Shown one piece after another: positions 54,878 through 63,227 of a DNA stretch of 64,000 nucleotides. The stretch spans positions 90,288 to 154,287 of the forward strand of contig NZ_LDJK01000007.1 in NCBI RefSeq assembly GCF_001431535.1, in the 5' to 3' direction. Every line of letters begins with the position of its first letter. The first letter of the stretch is position 1. The DNA is from Stenotrophomonas chelatiphaga. Lineage in GTDB: Bacteria > Pseudomonadota > Gammaproteobacteria > Xanthomonadales > Xanthomonadaceae. The position numbers and the translations under genes are program-made. A model generated the notes under the pieces. It had not been told where the DNA came from. It did not search any database and worked only from the letters and a program-made list of their open reading frames with translations.

Positions 54878-55834
54878 TCAGCCGGCGGCGCTGGCCTCAT
54901 CAAGCTCGGCGATATCCTGCGCAGACAGCGCCAGGGTGGCCGCCGCCAGCACGTCGTGCAGCTGCTCCACGCTGGTCGCGCTGACGATCGGTGCGGTGAT
55001 GGACGGACGCGCGATCAGCCAGGCCAACGCGACCTGCGAAGCGGTTGCCGTGTGCCGGCTGGCGACATCGTCCAGCGCTGCCAGGATGCGGTTGCCGCGC
55101 GGGTTGAGGTACTTCGCCACCACGGACTGGCCGCGCGCAGGGCTCCTGGACGCGTCTTCAGTGCGGCGGTATTTGCCGCTCAGGAAGCCGCTGGCCAGCG
55201 AGTAGTAACTGATCACGCCGAGCTGCTCACGCTGCACCAGCGCTTCCAGCCCGGCTTCATAGCCGGAGCGGTCGTAGAGGTTGTATTCCGGCTGCAGCGT
55301 TTCATAACGGGGCAGCTGGTAGTCGGCTGAAACCTTGAGTGCATCGGCCAGTCGCTCGGCACTGAAATTGGAGGCGCCGATGGCGCGGACCTTGCCCTGT
55401 TCGATCAGCCGTGCGAAGGCTCCCAGCGTCGTCTCCAGCGGCGTGGATTCGTCATCTTCGTGCGCCTGGTAGAGATCGATGACATCGGTCTGCAGGCGAC
55501 GCAGCGAACCTTCCACCGCCGCGGTGATGTTGTCCGCCGACAGGCCGGGCTGTTCGGACCACTTCGCCACCTTGGTGGCCAGAACCACTTTGTCGCGCTT
55601 GCCGCTACGCGCGAACCACCTGCCGATCAATGTTTCCGATTCACCGCCCTGGTTTCCCGGTACCCAGGCCGAATAAGCATCGGCGGTATCGACCAGGTTG
55701 AAGCCGGCATCGACAAAGGCATCAAGCAGGGCGAAGGTCGTTTTCTCGTCCGCGCTCCAGCCAAACACATTGCCGCCGAAGGCGATGGGATGCACCTGCA
55801 GGCCGGAGCGGCCCAGTTCGCGGGTTGCCGTCAT
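54878..55834 (-). CDS. Aldo/keto reductase (general NADPH-dependent)
   Basis: 318 residues starting MTATRELGRSGLQVHPIAFG. The AKR barrel markers are GFNLVDTADAYSAWVPGNQG (catalytic Asp and Tyr), VVLATKVAKWSE (Lys), DVIDLYQAHEDDESTPLETT (His), AIGASNFSAERLADAL and SITAPIVSATSVEQL. It belongs to the larger AKR groups that reduce aldehydes and ketones in the cytoplasm; the substrate is unknown. It is divergent from the exported methyltransferase gene (169-base gap), and convergent with the 911-aa gene. Confidence 0.92.
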   Translation of the reverse strand: MTATRELGRSGLQVHPIAFGGNVFGWSADEKTTFALLDAFVDAGFNLVDTADAYSAWVPGNQGGESETLIGRWFARSGKRDKVVLATKVAKWSEQPGLSADNITAAVEGSLRRLQTDVIDLYQAHEDDESTPLETTLGAFARLIEQGKVRAIGASNFSAERLADALKVSADYQLPRYETLQPEYNLYDRSGYEAGLEALVQREQLGVISYYSLASGFLSGKYRRTEDASRSPARGQSVVAKYLNPRGNRILAALDDVASRHTATASQVALAWLIARPSITAPIVSATSVEQLHDVLAAATLALSAQDIAELDEASAAG

Positions 55835-55890
55835 TCGAAATCTCCTCGGGTAGCGACCACTGCAGCATACGGGCAGGGAGATGACGCTGC

Positions 55891-55906
55891 TGCGGCAGCT
55901 GCCGCA
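55891..55906. promoter_or_regulatory. 16-bp perfect palindrome in a divergent promoter region
   Basis: TGCGGCAGCTGCCGCA is a perfect palindrome with no loop, between the aldo/keto reductase (start 55834) and the methyltransferase (start 56004). Its form suits a dimeric repressor site; the regulator is unknown. Confidence 0.4.
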
Positions 55907-56003
55907 AAACTGTGTTGCGGCGTGGCGCGTGGCGATAACGCTTTGTGAACACCGGGGCCGCTTGGGCTGCTAGTCTGCGCCCACCATCCAAGGGAGCCCG
56001 GCC

Positions 56004-56870
56004 ATGAAGAACCTGATCAACGTGTCTGCCTGTTGCCTCGCCGTGGCAGTGGCGCTGTCCGCTTCGCCGCTGTACGCGCGCACGCCCGCTGCCGCCGGCG
56101 CGGCGTCGCCGGTACAGGTCAGCCCGGCGATCGAGGCAGCGGTGAAGTCCACCACGCGTGATCCGGCCAATGTCACCCGCGATGGCTTCCGCCATCCGGC
56201 GCAGACGCTGTCGTTCTTCAAGCTGACCCCGGCCAGCACGGTCATCGAGATCACCCCCGGCAATGGCTGGTATTCGGAAATCCTGGCGCCGCTGGTGCGC
56301 CAGCAGGGCCAGTACATTGCCGCGGTGGTGGATCCGGCAGCGGTGCCGGAAGGACGTGGACGCGACTACCAGCAGCGCAGCCGCGATGGCCTGCAGAAGA
56401 AATTCAGCACCGCGCCCGCACAGTTCGACAAGGCTACCGAAGTGGCCTACGACCCGGCCGCGCCGGTGTTCGGCAAGCCTGCTTCGGCCGATGTGGTGCT
56501 GACCTTCCGCAACGTGCACAACTGGCGCAAGTCCGGCCAGGCACCGGGCATGTTCAAGGGCTTTTACGACGTGCTGAAGCCGGGCGGCGTGCTGGGCGTG
56601 GTCGAACATCGCGCCAAGGCCGATGTCGGCGACGACGACGGCACCGGCTATGTCGGACAGCAGCAGGTGATCGCGATGGCCGAAGCCGCCGGCTTCAAGC
56701 TGGATGGCAGCAGCGAGATCAACGCCAACCCGCGCGATACCAAGGATCATCCCAACGGGGTGTGGACGCTGCCGCCGTCCAACAACCATGACGCAGCCGA
56801 CGCGGCGAAGTACCGTGCCATCGGCGAGAGCGATCGCATGACCCTGCGCTTCATCAAGCCGCGCAGCTGA
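56004..56870 (+). CDS. Exported class I SAM-methyltransferase-like protein
   Basis: 288 residues. The N-terminus MKNLINVSACCLAVAVALSA then SPLYARTPAAAG is a convincing signal peptide, with AAGGGAGCCCGGCC upstream as the ribosome binding site. The rest is a Rossmann methyltransferase: motif I STVIEITPGNGWYSEILAPL, ADVVLTFRNVHNWRKSGQAP, then VLKPGGVLGVVEHRAK and NPRDTKDHPNGVWTLPPS. SAM is not known to be supplied in the periplasm, so either the protein binds something else or the fold has been re-used; such exported proteins (COG4798-like) are known but unexplained. Confidence 0.85.
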   Translation: MKNLINVSACCLAVAVALSASPLYARTPAAAGAASPVQVSPAIEAAVKSTTRDPANVTRDGFRHPAQTLSFFKLTPASTVIEITPGNGWYSEILAPLVRQQGQYIAAVVDPAAVPEGRGRDYQQRSRDGLQKKFSTAPAQFDKATEVAYDPAAPVFGKPASADVVLTFRNVHNWRKSGQAPGMFKGFYDVLKPGGVLGVVEHRAKADVGDDDGTGYVGQQQVIAMAEAAGFKLDGSSEINANPRDTKDHPNGVWTLPPSNNHDAADAAKYRAIGESDRMTLRFIKPRS

Positions 56871-57013
56871 CCGCGGCGGAGACAGCGGCATCCCGGCGCA
56901 TGACCGGCATGCCGCTGTGCCTGTGATCACCGACTGGGCGCAGCGGCATCGCGGTTGCCTGCGACACCGGCGACAATGGCGGCTGCGTTTCCCGTCGTCC
57001 TGTTGATCTGCCC

Positions 57014-57553
57014 ATGTCCCTGATCCTGTTCAACAAGCCCTTCAACGTGCTGTGCCAGTTCACCGACCGCAGCGTGCCGCCACGGCCCACCCTGGCGGGG
57101 TTCGGCCTGCCCCCGGATGTGTACGCCGCAGGCCGCCTGGACCATGACAGCGAGGGCCTGCTGCTGTTGACCGATGACGGTGGGCTGGCCCACCGGCTGA
57201 CCGACCCGCGGCACAAGGCGGATAAAACCTACTGGGTGCAGGTGGAAGGCGAACCGACACCGGAACGGCTGGCGCAGCTGCGCCGCGGCGTGGTGCTCAA
57301 AGACGGGCCCACCCTGCCTGCCCGGATCGAGCAGATCGATCCACCTGCCCTGTGGGTGCGTGACCCGCCGGTGCGTTTCCGCAAGACGGTGCCCGATGCT
57401 TGGCTGGCCGTGACACTGCGCGAAGGGCGTAACCGGCAGGTGCGACGGATGACCGCCGCCGTCGGCCTGCCGACGCTGCGGCTGGTCCGTGCATCGATGG
57501 GCCCGTATCAGCTGGGCGGGCTGCAGCCGGGGCAGTGGCGGCAAGTGGAATAA
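57014..57553 (+). CDS. rluE: Pseudouridine synthase, 23S rRNA U2457 (RluE type)
   Basis: 179 residues, a compact RsuA-family enzyme without an S4 domain, as in RluE. The catalytic Asp43 is in AAGRLDHDSEGLLLLTDDG; ADKTYWVQVEGEPTPERLAQ, VTLREGRNRQVRRMTAAVG and PTLRLVRASMGPYQLGGLQP complete the family pattern. It isomerises a uridine in the peptidyl-transferase region of 23S rRNA. The 3' half overlaps, on the opposite strand, the end of the long frame of the unknown gene at 57297-58127. Confidence 0.93.
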   Translation: MSLILFNKPFNVLCQFTDRSVPPRPTLAGFGLPPDVYAAGRLDHDSEGLLLLTDDGGLAHRLTDPRHKADKTYWVQVEGEPTPERLAQLRRGVVLKDGPTLPARIEQIDPPALWVRDPPVRFRKTVPDAWLAVTLREGRNRQVRRMTAAVGLPTLRLVRASMGPYQLGGLQPGQWRQVE

Positions 57554-58127
57554 GGGCATGTGCGGGGGTGCGGGCGGCGAGTGCCTGCGCAATGGGTTCC
57601 ACGTGCAGGCCGGTGTGTTCGTCGCCCAGCTGCGCGGCCATGTGGTACAGGATGAAAACGTACGCCTGGGCGCACTGGCGTGCGCTTTCCCCCACCCCCG
57701 GCAGCCAGGCGAGCACCCGGCACCCGGCAAGCAGTGCGTTGTCATCCGGTCCGATGTTGATCGCCAGCGCAGCCCGATTGGCCAGTACCCAGCGGCCGAA
57801 CACTTCCAGGCGCAGTGCATCGAAGGCGTAAGTGGCCCCTATCTGCGCCACAAGCGGTGCGTGGATGGCATCCACCATGCTGGCGTAACGGCGGTCTCTT
57901 GCCATCGCCACGGCCATGTCGGCAGCGGTAAGCGCAGGGCCCAAAGGCCGTAACGGCGCCGGCGGGCACGGTGAGGCAAGCAGGCGCAGATCGAATTCGG
58001 CGACCGGTGAGTTGCCCACGGCGCAAGGGCGGAGTGCAAGCGCGGCAGGGCCTGGGGTGCTGGCCGGCGGGGCGTGCCTTGCCAGCGCAAGGGAGGCAGC
58101 GGCGGCGGTGCTGCTGGCGGAAAACAT
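57297..58127 (-). CDS. Unknown protein, 276 aa, running antisense into rluE
   Basis: The ATG at 58127 (MFSASSTAAAASLALARHAP) has AGGAG upstream, and a strong terminator separates it from the next upstream gene, so it has its own transcript. Residues about 45-190 look like a real helical domain (FDLRLLASPCPPAPLRPLGP, DALRLEVFGRWVLANRAALA, CAQAYVFILYHMAAQLGDEH). The last 85 residues are Ala/Arg/Pro-rich and lie antisense to rluE for 257 bases, so the frame there may be chance read-through after loss of a stop or a frameshift. No family recognised. Its composition (low-complexity N-terminus, no signal peptide) resembles the two large effector-like proteins. Confidence 0.5.
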   Translation of the reverse strand: MFSASSTAAAASLALARHAPPASTPGPAALALRPCAVGNSPVAEFDLRLLASPCPPAPLRPLGPALTAADMAVAMARDRRYASMVDAIHAPLVAQIGATYAFDALRLEVFGRWVLANRAALAINIGPDDNALLAGCRVLAWLPGVGESARQCAQAYVFILYHMAAQLGDEHTGLHVEPIAQALAARTPAHALIPLAATAPAAARPADTGPSMHGPAAASAGRRRRSSVAPAGYALRAVSRPAKHRAPSCGNAPAGHAPTGQVDRSARSGQAGWARL

Positions 58128-58226
58128 GGGCGGCTCCTGCGCACGACGGTGGATGGTCCACCGAACATGCAGGCACTGCAGCGGCCAACGCAATTGGCAA
58201 CAGCGACATCGCCACCGCTAAAACGA

Positions 58227-58256
58227 CGAAGGGTGTGGCATCCGCCACACCCTTCG
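58227..58256 (-). terminator. Strong intrinsic terminator after the small helical gene
   Basis: CGAAGGGTGTGGC (58227-58239) pairs perfectly, 13 bp, with GCCACACCCTTCG (58244-58256). On the minus strand the stem is followed by TCGTTTTAG. It lies 51 bases after the stop of the gene ending at 58308. Confidence 0.8.
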
Positions 58257-58307
58257 TATCTGTCAAACCGGCCAGCACAGCGGCGGGTCTTCACCCGCGG
58301 CAGACGC

Positions 58308-58709
58308 TCAGGCGTCGCTGCCGATATCGCTGTGTTCGTCCACCACCGTGTTGACGCGGCGGTCACGTGCGGCAACCCGCTGCGCCTGTCCGTTGACGAC
58401 ATGGCCACCGGCCAGCTTCTTCTTCTGCTGCTTGCGATACAACGCGTAGCCCAGCAGGCCGACGCCAACGGCAGCAGCCGCGATGGTCACCGCCGGGTTA
58501 CGGCGCACTGCCTTGGTGGCGATCCGGCCGCCGGTCTTCACTGCGCCCAATGCTGCGCCGGTCTTCAGCCAGTCTGCAGCGGTGGGGCCGAGATGGCGCA
58601 GGCTGCCGCCCAGGTTGCCGCCTGCGTGCTTGATGCCATCGCCAGCGCTATGGGCCAGGTCCAGCGCGCGTTCCAGTGCACGGTCGGTGATTACGGTCAG
58701 TCTGCTCAT
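58308..58709 (-). CDS. Small membrane-associated helical protein, unknown function
   Basis: 133 residues from the ATG at 58709 (MSRLTVITDRALERALDLAH), with AAAGGA upstream. A long amphipathic stretch (about 10-60) is followed by one hydrophobic segment (NPAVTIAAAAVGVGLLGYAL), a lysine-rich stop (YRKQQKKK) and a charged tail. The layout resembles small ElaB/DUF883-like ribosome- or envelope-associated stress proteins, but no family motif is clear. It has its own terminator and lies 106 bases beyond the stop of hrpB, on the same strand. Confidence 0.65.
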   Translation of the reverse strand: MSRLTVITDRALERALDLAHSAGDGIKHAGGNLGGSLRHLGPTAADWLKTGAALGAVKTGGRIATKAVRRNPAVTIAAAAVGVGLLGYALYRKQQKKKLAGGHVVNGQAQRVAARDRRVNTVVDEHSDIGSDA

Positions 58710-58815
58710 GTGGGGTCCTTTGCCTCGGGTCGAACTCCAGTGTCGCGCGCTTGCTGTAAACGGCATGTCAGTCAGGGTCGGATGGGGCGTGAGGCCGCAG
58801 CCCCCGTTCAGCCTG

Positions 58816-61320
58816 TCAGGTACCCCGCGGCTTGGCACGGTGCGTGGCCGTCGCGGTCCACGGGTCGTCAGGCCACGGATGGCGGGGATAGCGCCCCTTC
58901 ATTTCCTTTTTCACTTCGGCATAGGTGTTCGCCCAGAAATTGCGCAGGTCCTGGGTGACCTGCAGCGGGCGACCGCCCGGAGAGAGCAGATGCAGGGTGA
59001 GCGCGACACGGTTGTCGGCGATGCGGGGCGTGTCGGCCAGCCCGAACAACTCCTGCAGCTTCACCGCCAGGATCGGGGGCAGCGGTTCGCCGGATTCGCT
59101 GTCCAGGCGGTAGCTGATGCCACGTTCCAGGCCGGACGGCACACTGATCCGGATCGGCGCATGGCGGTCCACGAGTTGCCGTTGCGACCAGTCCAGCGGC
59201 GTCTTCAGCGCCTCGCCGAAGCTGGCTTCATCCAGCGCGTCCAGGCGCGTCCTGCCGGCGAAGGCCGGCTGCAGCCATGCCGCGCGGGTGGCCAGCAGGG
59301 CGGCGTCGCTGACATCGGGCAGTCCGAGTTCGGGCATCCAGCGGCGCAGTCCTTCCACCCGTGCCTGCCACTGCCGCAGGCCGTCGGTCCACGGCAGGGC
59401 CTGCAGGCCGAGTTCGGCCACCGCCTCGGTCAGCGCCGCGGCGGCCTGCGCCGGATCGACGCGTCCGGCCGATCGGCTGTCGAACACCATGCGTTCGAAG
59501 CGGCTTTCGCGCAGCGCCACCAGCGCCCGGCGCTCGGCGTCCCAGCGCACGATGTCTTCGCTGACGAAGCGCGACGCGAACACGCGGCGCAGGTACTGCT
59601 CATCCACCGGCGAGGCGCGCAGCAGCAGCCCATCGCGCGCTTCGAAACGCAGTTCGCTGGCCACCAGCCAGGGTTCGCCGCGCAGGTCGCTCAGCTCGTG
59701 CAGGCGCGCGCTTCGGCCGTTGGCCAGCAGGTAGCGCAGCGGATCGTTCGGGTGGCGGAAGGCGATGCGGTCCGGGAACGCATGCGCCAGCAGGTCACCC
59801 AGCTGGTGCGCTTCGATGCTCGACGGCGGCGCGGCGTCACAGCGCAGGCGTCGCCGCCACTGTCGGGCTGCTGCGTCGATGGCGGCCAATCCGCTGCGGT
59901 TCGCCTCATGCGGCGCGCGGCCACTCCGGAACGCCGCCAGTGCGCGCCAGCGGGGTGCCAGCGCGTCGCCGCCCTGGCGCAGCGGATCACGTGCTTCCAG
60001 CAGGGCGGCGACATCGGTCGCCAACGCCTGCTCGGTGCCGGCGGTTGCGGCCAGCAGCATCGCCGCCAGCCGCGGATGGGTGCCGATCGCCAGCATCCGC
60101 CGGCCCTGTGCGGTGATCGCATGGGTGGGCGACAACGCGCCCAGGCGCTGCAGCAGCTCGCGCGCGGCGGCCAGTGGCCCGGCCGGTGGCGCGTCCACGA
60201 AGCGCAGGTCACTGCTGCCCCACGCCGCCAGTTCCAGGGCCAGCCCGGTCAATTCGACCTGTTCGATTTCCGCCCGGCGTTGCGGCTCGAGCCGCTGTGA
60301 TTGCGGCCACAGGCGCCATGCCCAACCGGCTGCCACGCGGCCGGCACGCCCGGCGCGCTGGTCGGCCGACGCCTGCGCCACGGCCACCACGTCCAGCCGG
60401 GTGAAGCCGCTGTTGGGGTCGTACTGCGGCTCCCGCGCCAGCCCGCTGTCGATCACCACGCGTACCCCGGGCAGGGTGACCGATGATTCGGCCACGTTGG
60501 TGGCCAGCACCACGCGGCGGCGGCCATCGGCCGCAGGCTGCAGCACGCGCCCCTGCTGTTCCACCGGCAGCTCGCCATGCAGCGGCAGCACCTCGGTGGC
60601 CGCATCCACGGTGTCCTGCAGGCCCGCCAGCACGCGCTGGATTTCGCGTTGCCCGGGCAGGAACACCAGCACGTCACCGGGATGGGTGGCCAGCGCCTGC
60701 TGCACCGCGCGGCGCACCTGCAGGTCGAGGGCTTCGTCGCGGCGGGCGGGGAAGTGCGAGACCTCCACCGGGAAACTGCGGCCCTCGCTGGACAGACGCG
60801 GCGCATCAAGAAAGCGCGCCAGCCGCTCGCCGTCCAGCGTCGCCGACATCACCACCAGGCGCAGGTCGTCGCGCAGCTGCGCCTGCACGTCAAGCGCCAG
60901 CGCCAGGCCGAGATCACCGCTGAGGTGGCGCTCGTGGAACTCATCGAACACGATCGCACCGATGCCCTCCAGCATCGGATCGTCCTGCAGCATGCGGGTC
61001 AGGATGCCCTCGGTGACCACCTCCACGCGGGTGCGCGCAGAGACCTTGTTCTCGAAGCGGATGCGGTAGCCCACGGTGTCGCCGACCTCCTCGCCCAGCT
61101 GCCGTGCCATGAACTGGGCGGCACTGCGCGCGGCGACCCGGCGCGGTTCCAGCAGGATGATCTTCTGCCCGGCGAGCCACGGCGCGTGCAGCAGCGCCAG
61201 CGGTACCTGGGTGGTCTTGCCGGCGCCCGGCGGGGCTTCGAGTACCAGTCGCGGGTGCTGGTCGAGGCTGTCCTTGACCTGCGGCAGCAGCGCGGAAATC
61301 GGGAAGTGCGGGGTGCTCAT
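58816..61320 (-). CDS. hrpB: ATP-dependent helicase HrpB (DEAH family)
   Basis: 834 residues from the ATG at 61320 (MSTPHFPISALLPQVKDSLD). DEAH-type motifs: Walker A APPGAGKTTQVP, motif Ia EPRRVAARSAA, Walker B variant DEFHERH, motif III MSATLDG, motif V VVLATNVAESSVTLPG and motif VI QRAGRAGRVAAG. The C-terminal HrpB-specific domain ends VTQDLRNFWANTYAEVKKEM and RHPWPDDPW. It is a predicted RNA helicase of uncertain cellular role. It is divergent from tatD with a 60-base gap. Confidence 0.95.
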   Translation of the reverse strand: MSTPHFPISALLPQVKDSLDQHPRLVLEAPPGAGKTTQVPLALLHAPWLAGQKIILLEPRRVAARSAAQFMARQLGEEVGDTVGYRIRFENKVSARTRVEVVTEGILTRMLQDDPMLEGIGAIVFDEFHERHLSGDLGLALALDVQAQLRDDLRLVVMSATLDGERLARFLDAPRLSSEGRSFPVEVSHFPARRDEALDLQVRRAVQQALATHPGDVLVFLPGQREIQRVLAGLQDTVDAATEVLPLHGELPVEQQGRVLQPAADGRRRVVLATNVAESSVTLPGVRVVIDSGLAREPQYDPNSGFTRLDVVAVAQASADQRAGRAGRVAAGWAWRLWPQSQRLEPQRRAEIEQVELTGLALELAAWGSSDLRFVDAPPAGPLAAARELLQRLGALSPTHAITAQGRRMLAIGTHPRLAAMLLAATAGTEQALATDVAALLEARDPLRQGGDALAPRWRALAAFRSGRAPHEANRSGLAAIDAAARQWRRRLRCDAAPPSSIEAHQLGDLLAHAFPDRIAFRHPNDPLRYLLANGRSARLHELSDLRGEPWLVASELRFEARDGLLLRASPVDEQYLRRVFASRFVSEDIVRWDAERRALVALRESRFERMVFDSRSAGRVDPAQAAAALTEAVAELGLQALPWTDGLRQWQARVEGLRRWMPELGLPDVSDAALLATRAAWLQPAFAGRTRLDALDEASFGEALKTPLDWSQRQLVDRHAPIRISVPSGLERGISYRLDSESGEPLPPILAVKLQELFGLADTPRIADNRVALTLHLLSPGGRPLQVTQDLRNFWANTYAEVKKEMKGRYPRHPWPDDPWTATATHRAKPRGT

Positions 61321-61380
61321 CGCACAAGGATAAGGGGCCATGGGGCCGGCAGGTACAATGAGCCGGCGTTCCCCACTGCG

Positions 61381-62196
61381 ATGACCATGCAACTGATCGA
61401 TATCGGCGCCAACCTCACCCACGACTCCTTCGACCGTGATCGCGATGCCGTGCTGGCGCGTGCGCGCGATGCCGGCGTGGCGCAGATGGTGATCACCGGC
61501 GCCAGCCGCGAACATTCACCGTTGGCGCTGCAGCTGGCGCGCCAGCACCCTGGCTTCCTGTATGCCACCGCCGGCGTCCACCCGCACCATGCGGTGGATT
61601 ACACCGACGAATGCGACGCGGAAATGCGCGCGCTGCATGCGCACCCGGAAGTGGTCGCGGTGGGCGAGTGCGGGCTGGATTATTTCCGCGATTTCTCGCC
61701 GCGTCCTGCGCAGCACCGTGCGTTCGAGCGCCAGCTGCAGTTGGCATCCGAGGTCACCGCGGCCGACGGTGCGCGCAAGCCGCTGTTCCTGCACCAGCGC
61801 GACGCGCACGCCGATTTCATGGCGCAGATGAAGAACTTCGAGGGCCGCATCGGCGCGGCGGTGGTGCATTGCTTCACCGGTGAACGCCAGGAAATGTTCG
61901 ATTACCTGGACCAGGACTGGTACATCGGCATCACCGGCTGGTTGTGCGACGAGCGCCGCGGCGCGCACCTGCGCGAGCTGGTCAAGCACATCCCGGCCAA
62001 CCGACTGATGATCGAAACCGACGCGCCGTACCTGCTGCCGCGCTCGCTGAAGCCGATGCCCAAGGACCGCCGCAACGAGCCGATGTACCTGGCGCATATC
62101 GTGGAAGAGTTGGCCCGCGACCGCGGTGAAGCGACCGACGTCGCGGCGGCCACCACCACCGCCGCTGCGCGCGCATTCTTCCGACTGCCGGGCTGA
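61381..62196 (+). CDS. tatD: TatD-family metal-dependent DNase
   Basis: 271 residues from the ATG at 61381, or 269 from the ATG at 61387 (MQLIDIGANLTHDSFDRDRD); neither has a clear ribosome binding site. Metal-binding and catalytic segments of the TatD family are present: GVHPHHAVDY, VGECGLDYFRD, LFLHQRDAHADF, VVHCFTGERQEM and IETDAPYLLPR. It is a 3'-5' exonuclease/AP endonuclease-like enzyme linked to DNA quality control. A REP array follows 15 bases after the stop. Confidence 0.94.
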   Translation: MTMQLIDIGANLTHDSFDRDRDAVLARARDAGVAQMVITGASREHSPLALQLARQHPGFLYATAGVHPHHAVDYTDECDAEMRALHAHPEVVAVGECGLDYFRDFSPRPAQHRAFERQLQLASEVTAADGARKPLFLHQRDAHADFMAQMKNFEGRIGAAVVHCFTGERQEMFDYLDQDWYIGITGWLCDERRGAHLRELVKHIPANRLMIETDAPYLLPRSLKPMPKDRRNEPMYLAHIVEELARDRGEATDVAAATTTAAARAFFRLPG

Positions 62197-62211
62197 TCGC
62201 GGCAGGCCGGT

Positions 62212-62326
62212 GGGCGACCATCGGCGGTTCTGGTCAGTGACGATCGCTGATTCTGGTGGGTGACTACCGCTGACTCTGGTTAGTGACGATCGCTGATTCT
62301 GGTGGGTGACGACCGTTGGTCGTCAC
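62212..62326 (+). repeat. Second 23-bp tandem array of REP half-units, capped by a full REP
   Basis: Five 23-bp units start at 62212, 62235, 62258, 62281 and 62304. Units 2 and 4 are identical (CAGTGACGATCGCTGATTC against TAGTGACGATCGCTGATTC at their starts). Only the last (62304-62326) is a complete palindrome: GTGACGACC, loop GTT, GGTCGTCAC. The layout and length equal the array at 19905-20019, though the degenerate units differ in sequence. Confidence 0.9.
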
Positions 62327-63222
62327 GCCCCTGCAGGCAAGCGCTGCCCATCCCCGTGTTCCCACGCATCCTGCAGTCCCTCGCGGTAGCTCGGAAAGCG
62401 CGGCTGCCACTGCAGCATCGCGCGCGTGCCGCGGCTGTCGATGCGTTTGTTGCCCTCGTAGAACCGCCGCAGCGACGGGCTGACCGCCGGATCGTCCCAC
62501 TGCTGCTGCGCCGGCAGCGCATACCCGCCCAGCTGCGCGGCATAGGCCAGCACCTGCTGTGGCGGGGCCGGTTCGTCGTCGGCCGGCAGATACCGTGCGG
62601 CAGGCCGTGGGTGCTGCAGGGCCGCGACCACCACATCGGCCAGGTCCTGCACATGCAGCCGGTTGAAGACCAGCCCGGGACGTACCACGTGGCGTGCACG
62701 TCCGGCAGCCAACTGCACCAGCGCGTTGCGGCCGCGACCGTACAGACCCGGCAGCCGGAACACCGCCGAGTCGATGCCCCGTTCGCTGGCCAGCGCCTGC
62801 CACTGCCGTTCGGCATGCAGCCGCTGCAGCGCCGACGGCGAGCTGCCATCGGCCAGCGACGCCTCGTCGACCCAGCCACCGTCGCGGCCTGCGTAGACTG
62901 CCGTGGACGACAGATACCCGACCCAGCGCAGCGCCCTGCTGCTGGCCAGTGCGGCACGCACCAGGCGCATGGCCGGATCGCCATCGGCATCGGGCGGCAC
63001 CGTGCACAGCACGGCATCGGCGCGGCCGAGGGCCTCCAGCAGCGAGGCATCGACGGGCTGGTCGCTGGCAAGTCGGTGGCGCGCCAGGCCGTCGATGGCG
63101 TGTGCCGCCGGCTCCCGCACCGTGCCGTCCACCGTCACGCCCAGCGCCAGCAGGCGGCGGGCAATGGCCTGGCCGCTGTAGCCAAGCCCCAGGATGAAGA
63201 TCCGCTTCGGCAGGTCTGCCAC
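62323..63222 (-). CDS. NAD(P)-binding epimerase/dehydratase-like protein (YeeZ type)
   Basis: 299 residues from a GTG at 63222 (then ADLPKRIFILGLGYSGQAIA), a Rossmann dinucleotide site G-x-G-x2-G variant (GLGYSG). WVGYLSSTAVYAGRDGGWVDE and FRLPGLYGRGRNALVQL are extended-SDR-like, similar to E. coli YeeZ. The reaction is unknown. The start lies 5 bases after the stop of the panE gene, so the pair is co-transcribed. The TGA stop (62323-62325) is part of the right arm of a REP palindrome, so the C-terminus was set by the repeat. Confidence 0.88.
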   Translation of the reverse strand: MADLPKRIFILGLGYSGQAIARRLLALGVTVDGTVREPAAHAIDGLARHRLASDQPVDASLLEALGRADAVLCTVPPDADGDPAMRLVRAALASSRALRWVGYLSSTAVYAGRDGGWVDEASLADGSSPSALQRLHAERQWQALASERGIDSAVFRLPGLYGRGRNALVQLAAGRARHVVRPGLVFNRLHVQDLADVVVAALQHPRPAARYLPADDEPAPPQQVLAYAAQLGGYALPAQQQWDDPAVSPSLRRFYEGNKRIDSRGTRAMLQWQPRFPSYREGLQDAWEHGDGQRLPAGA

Positions 63223-63227
63223 GATGC

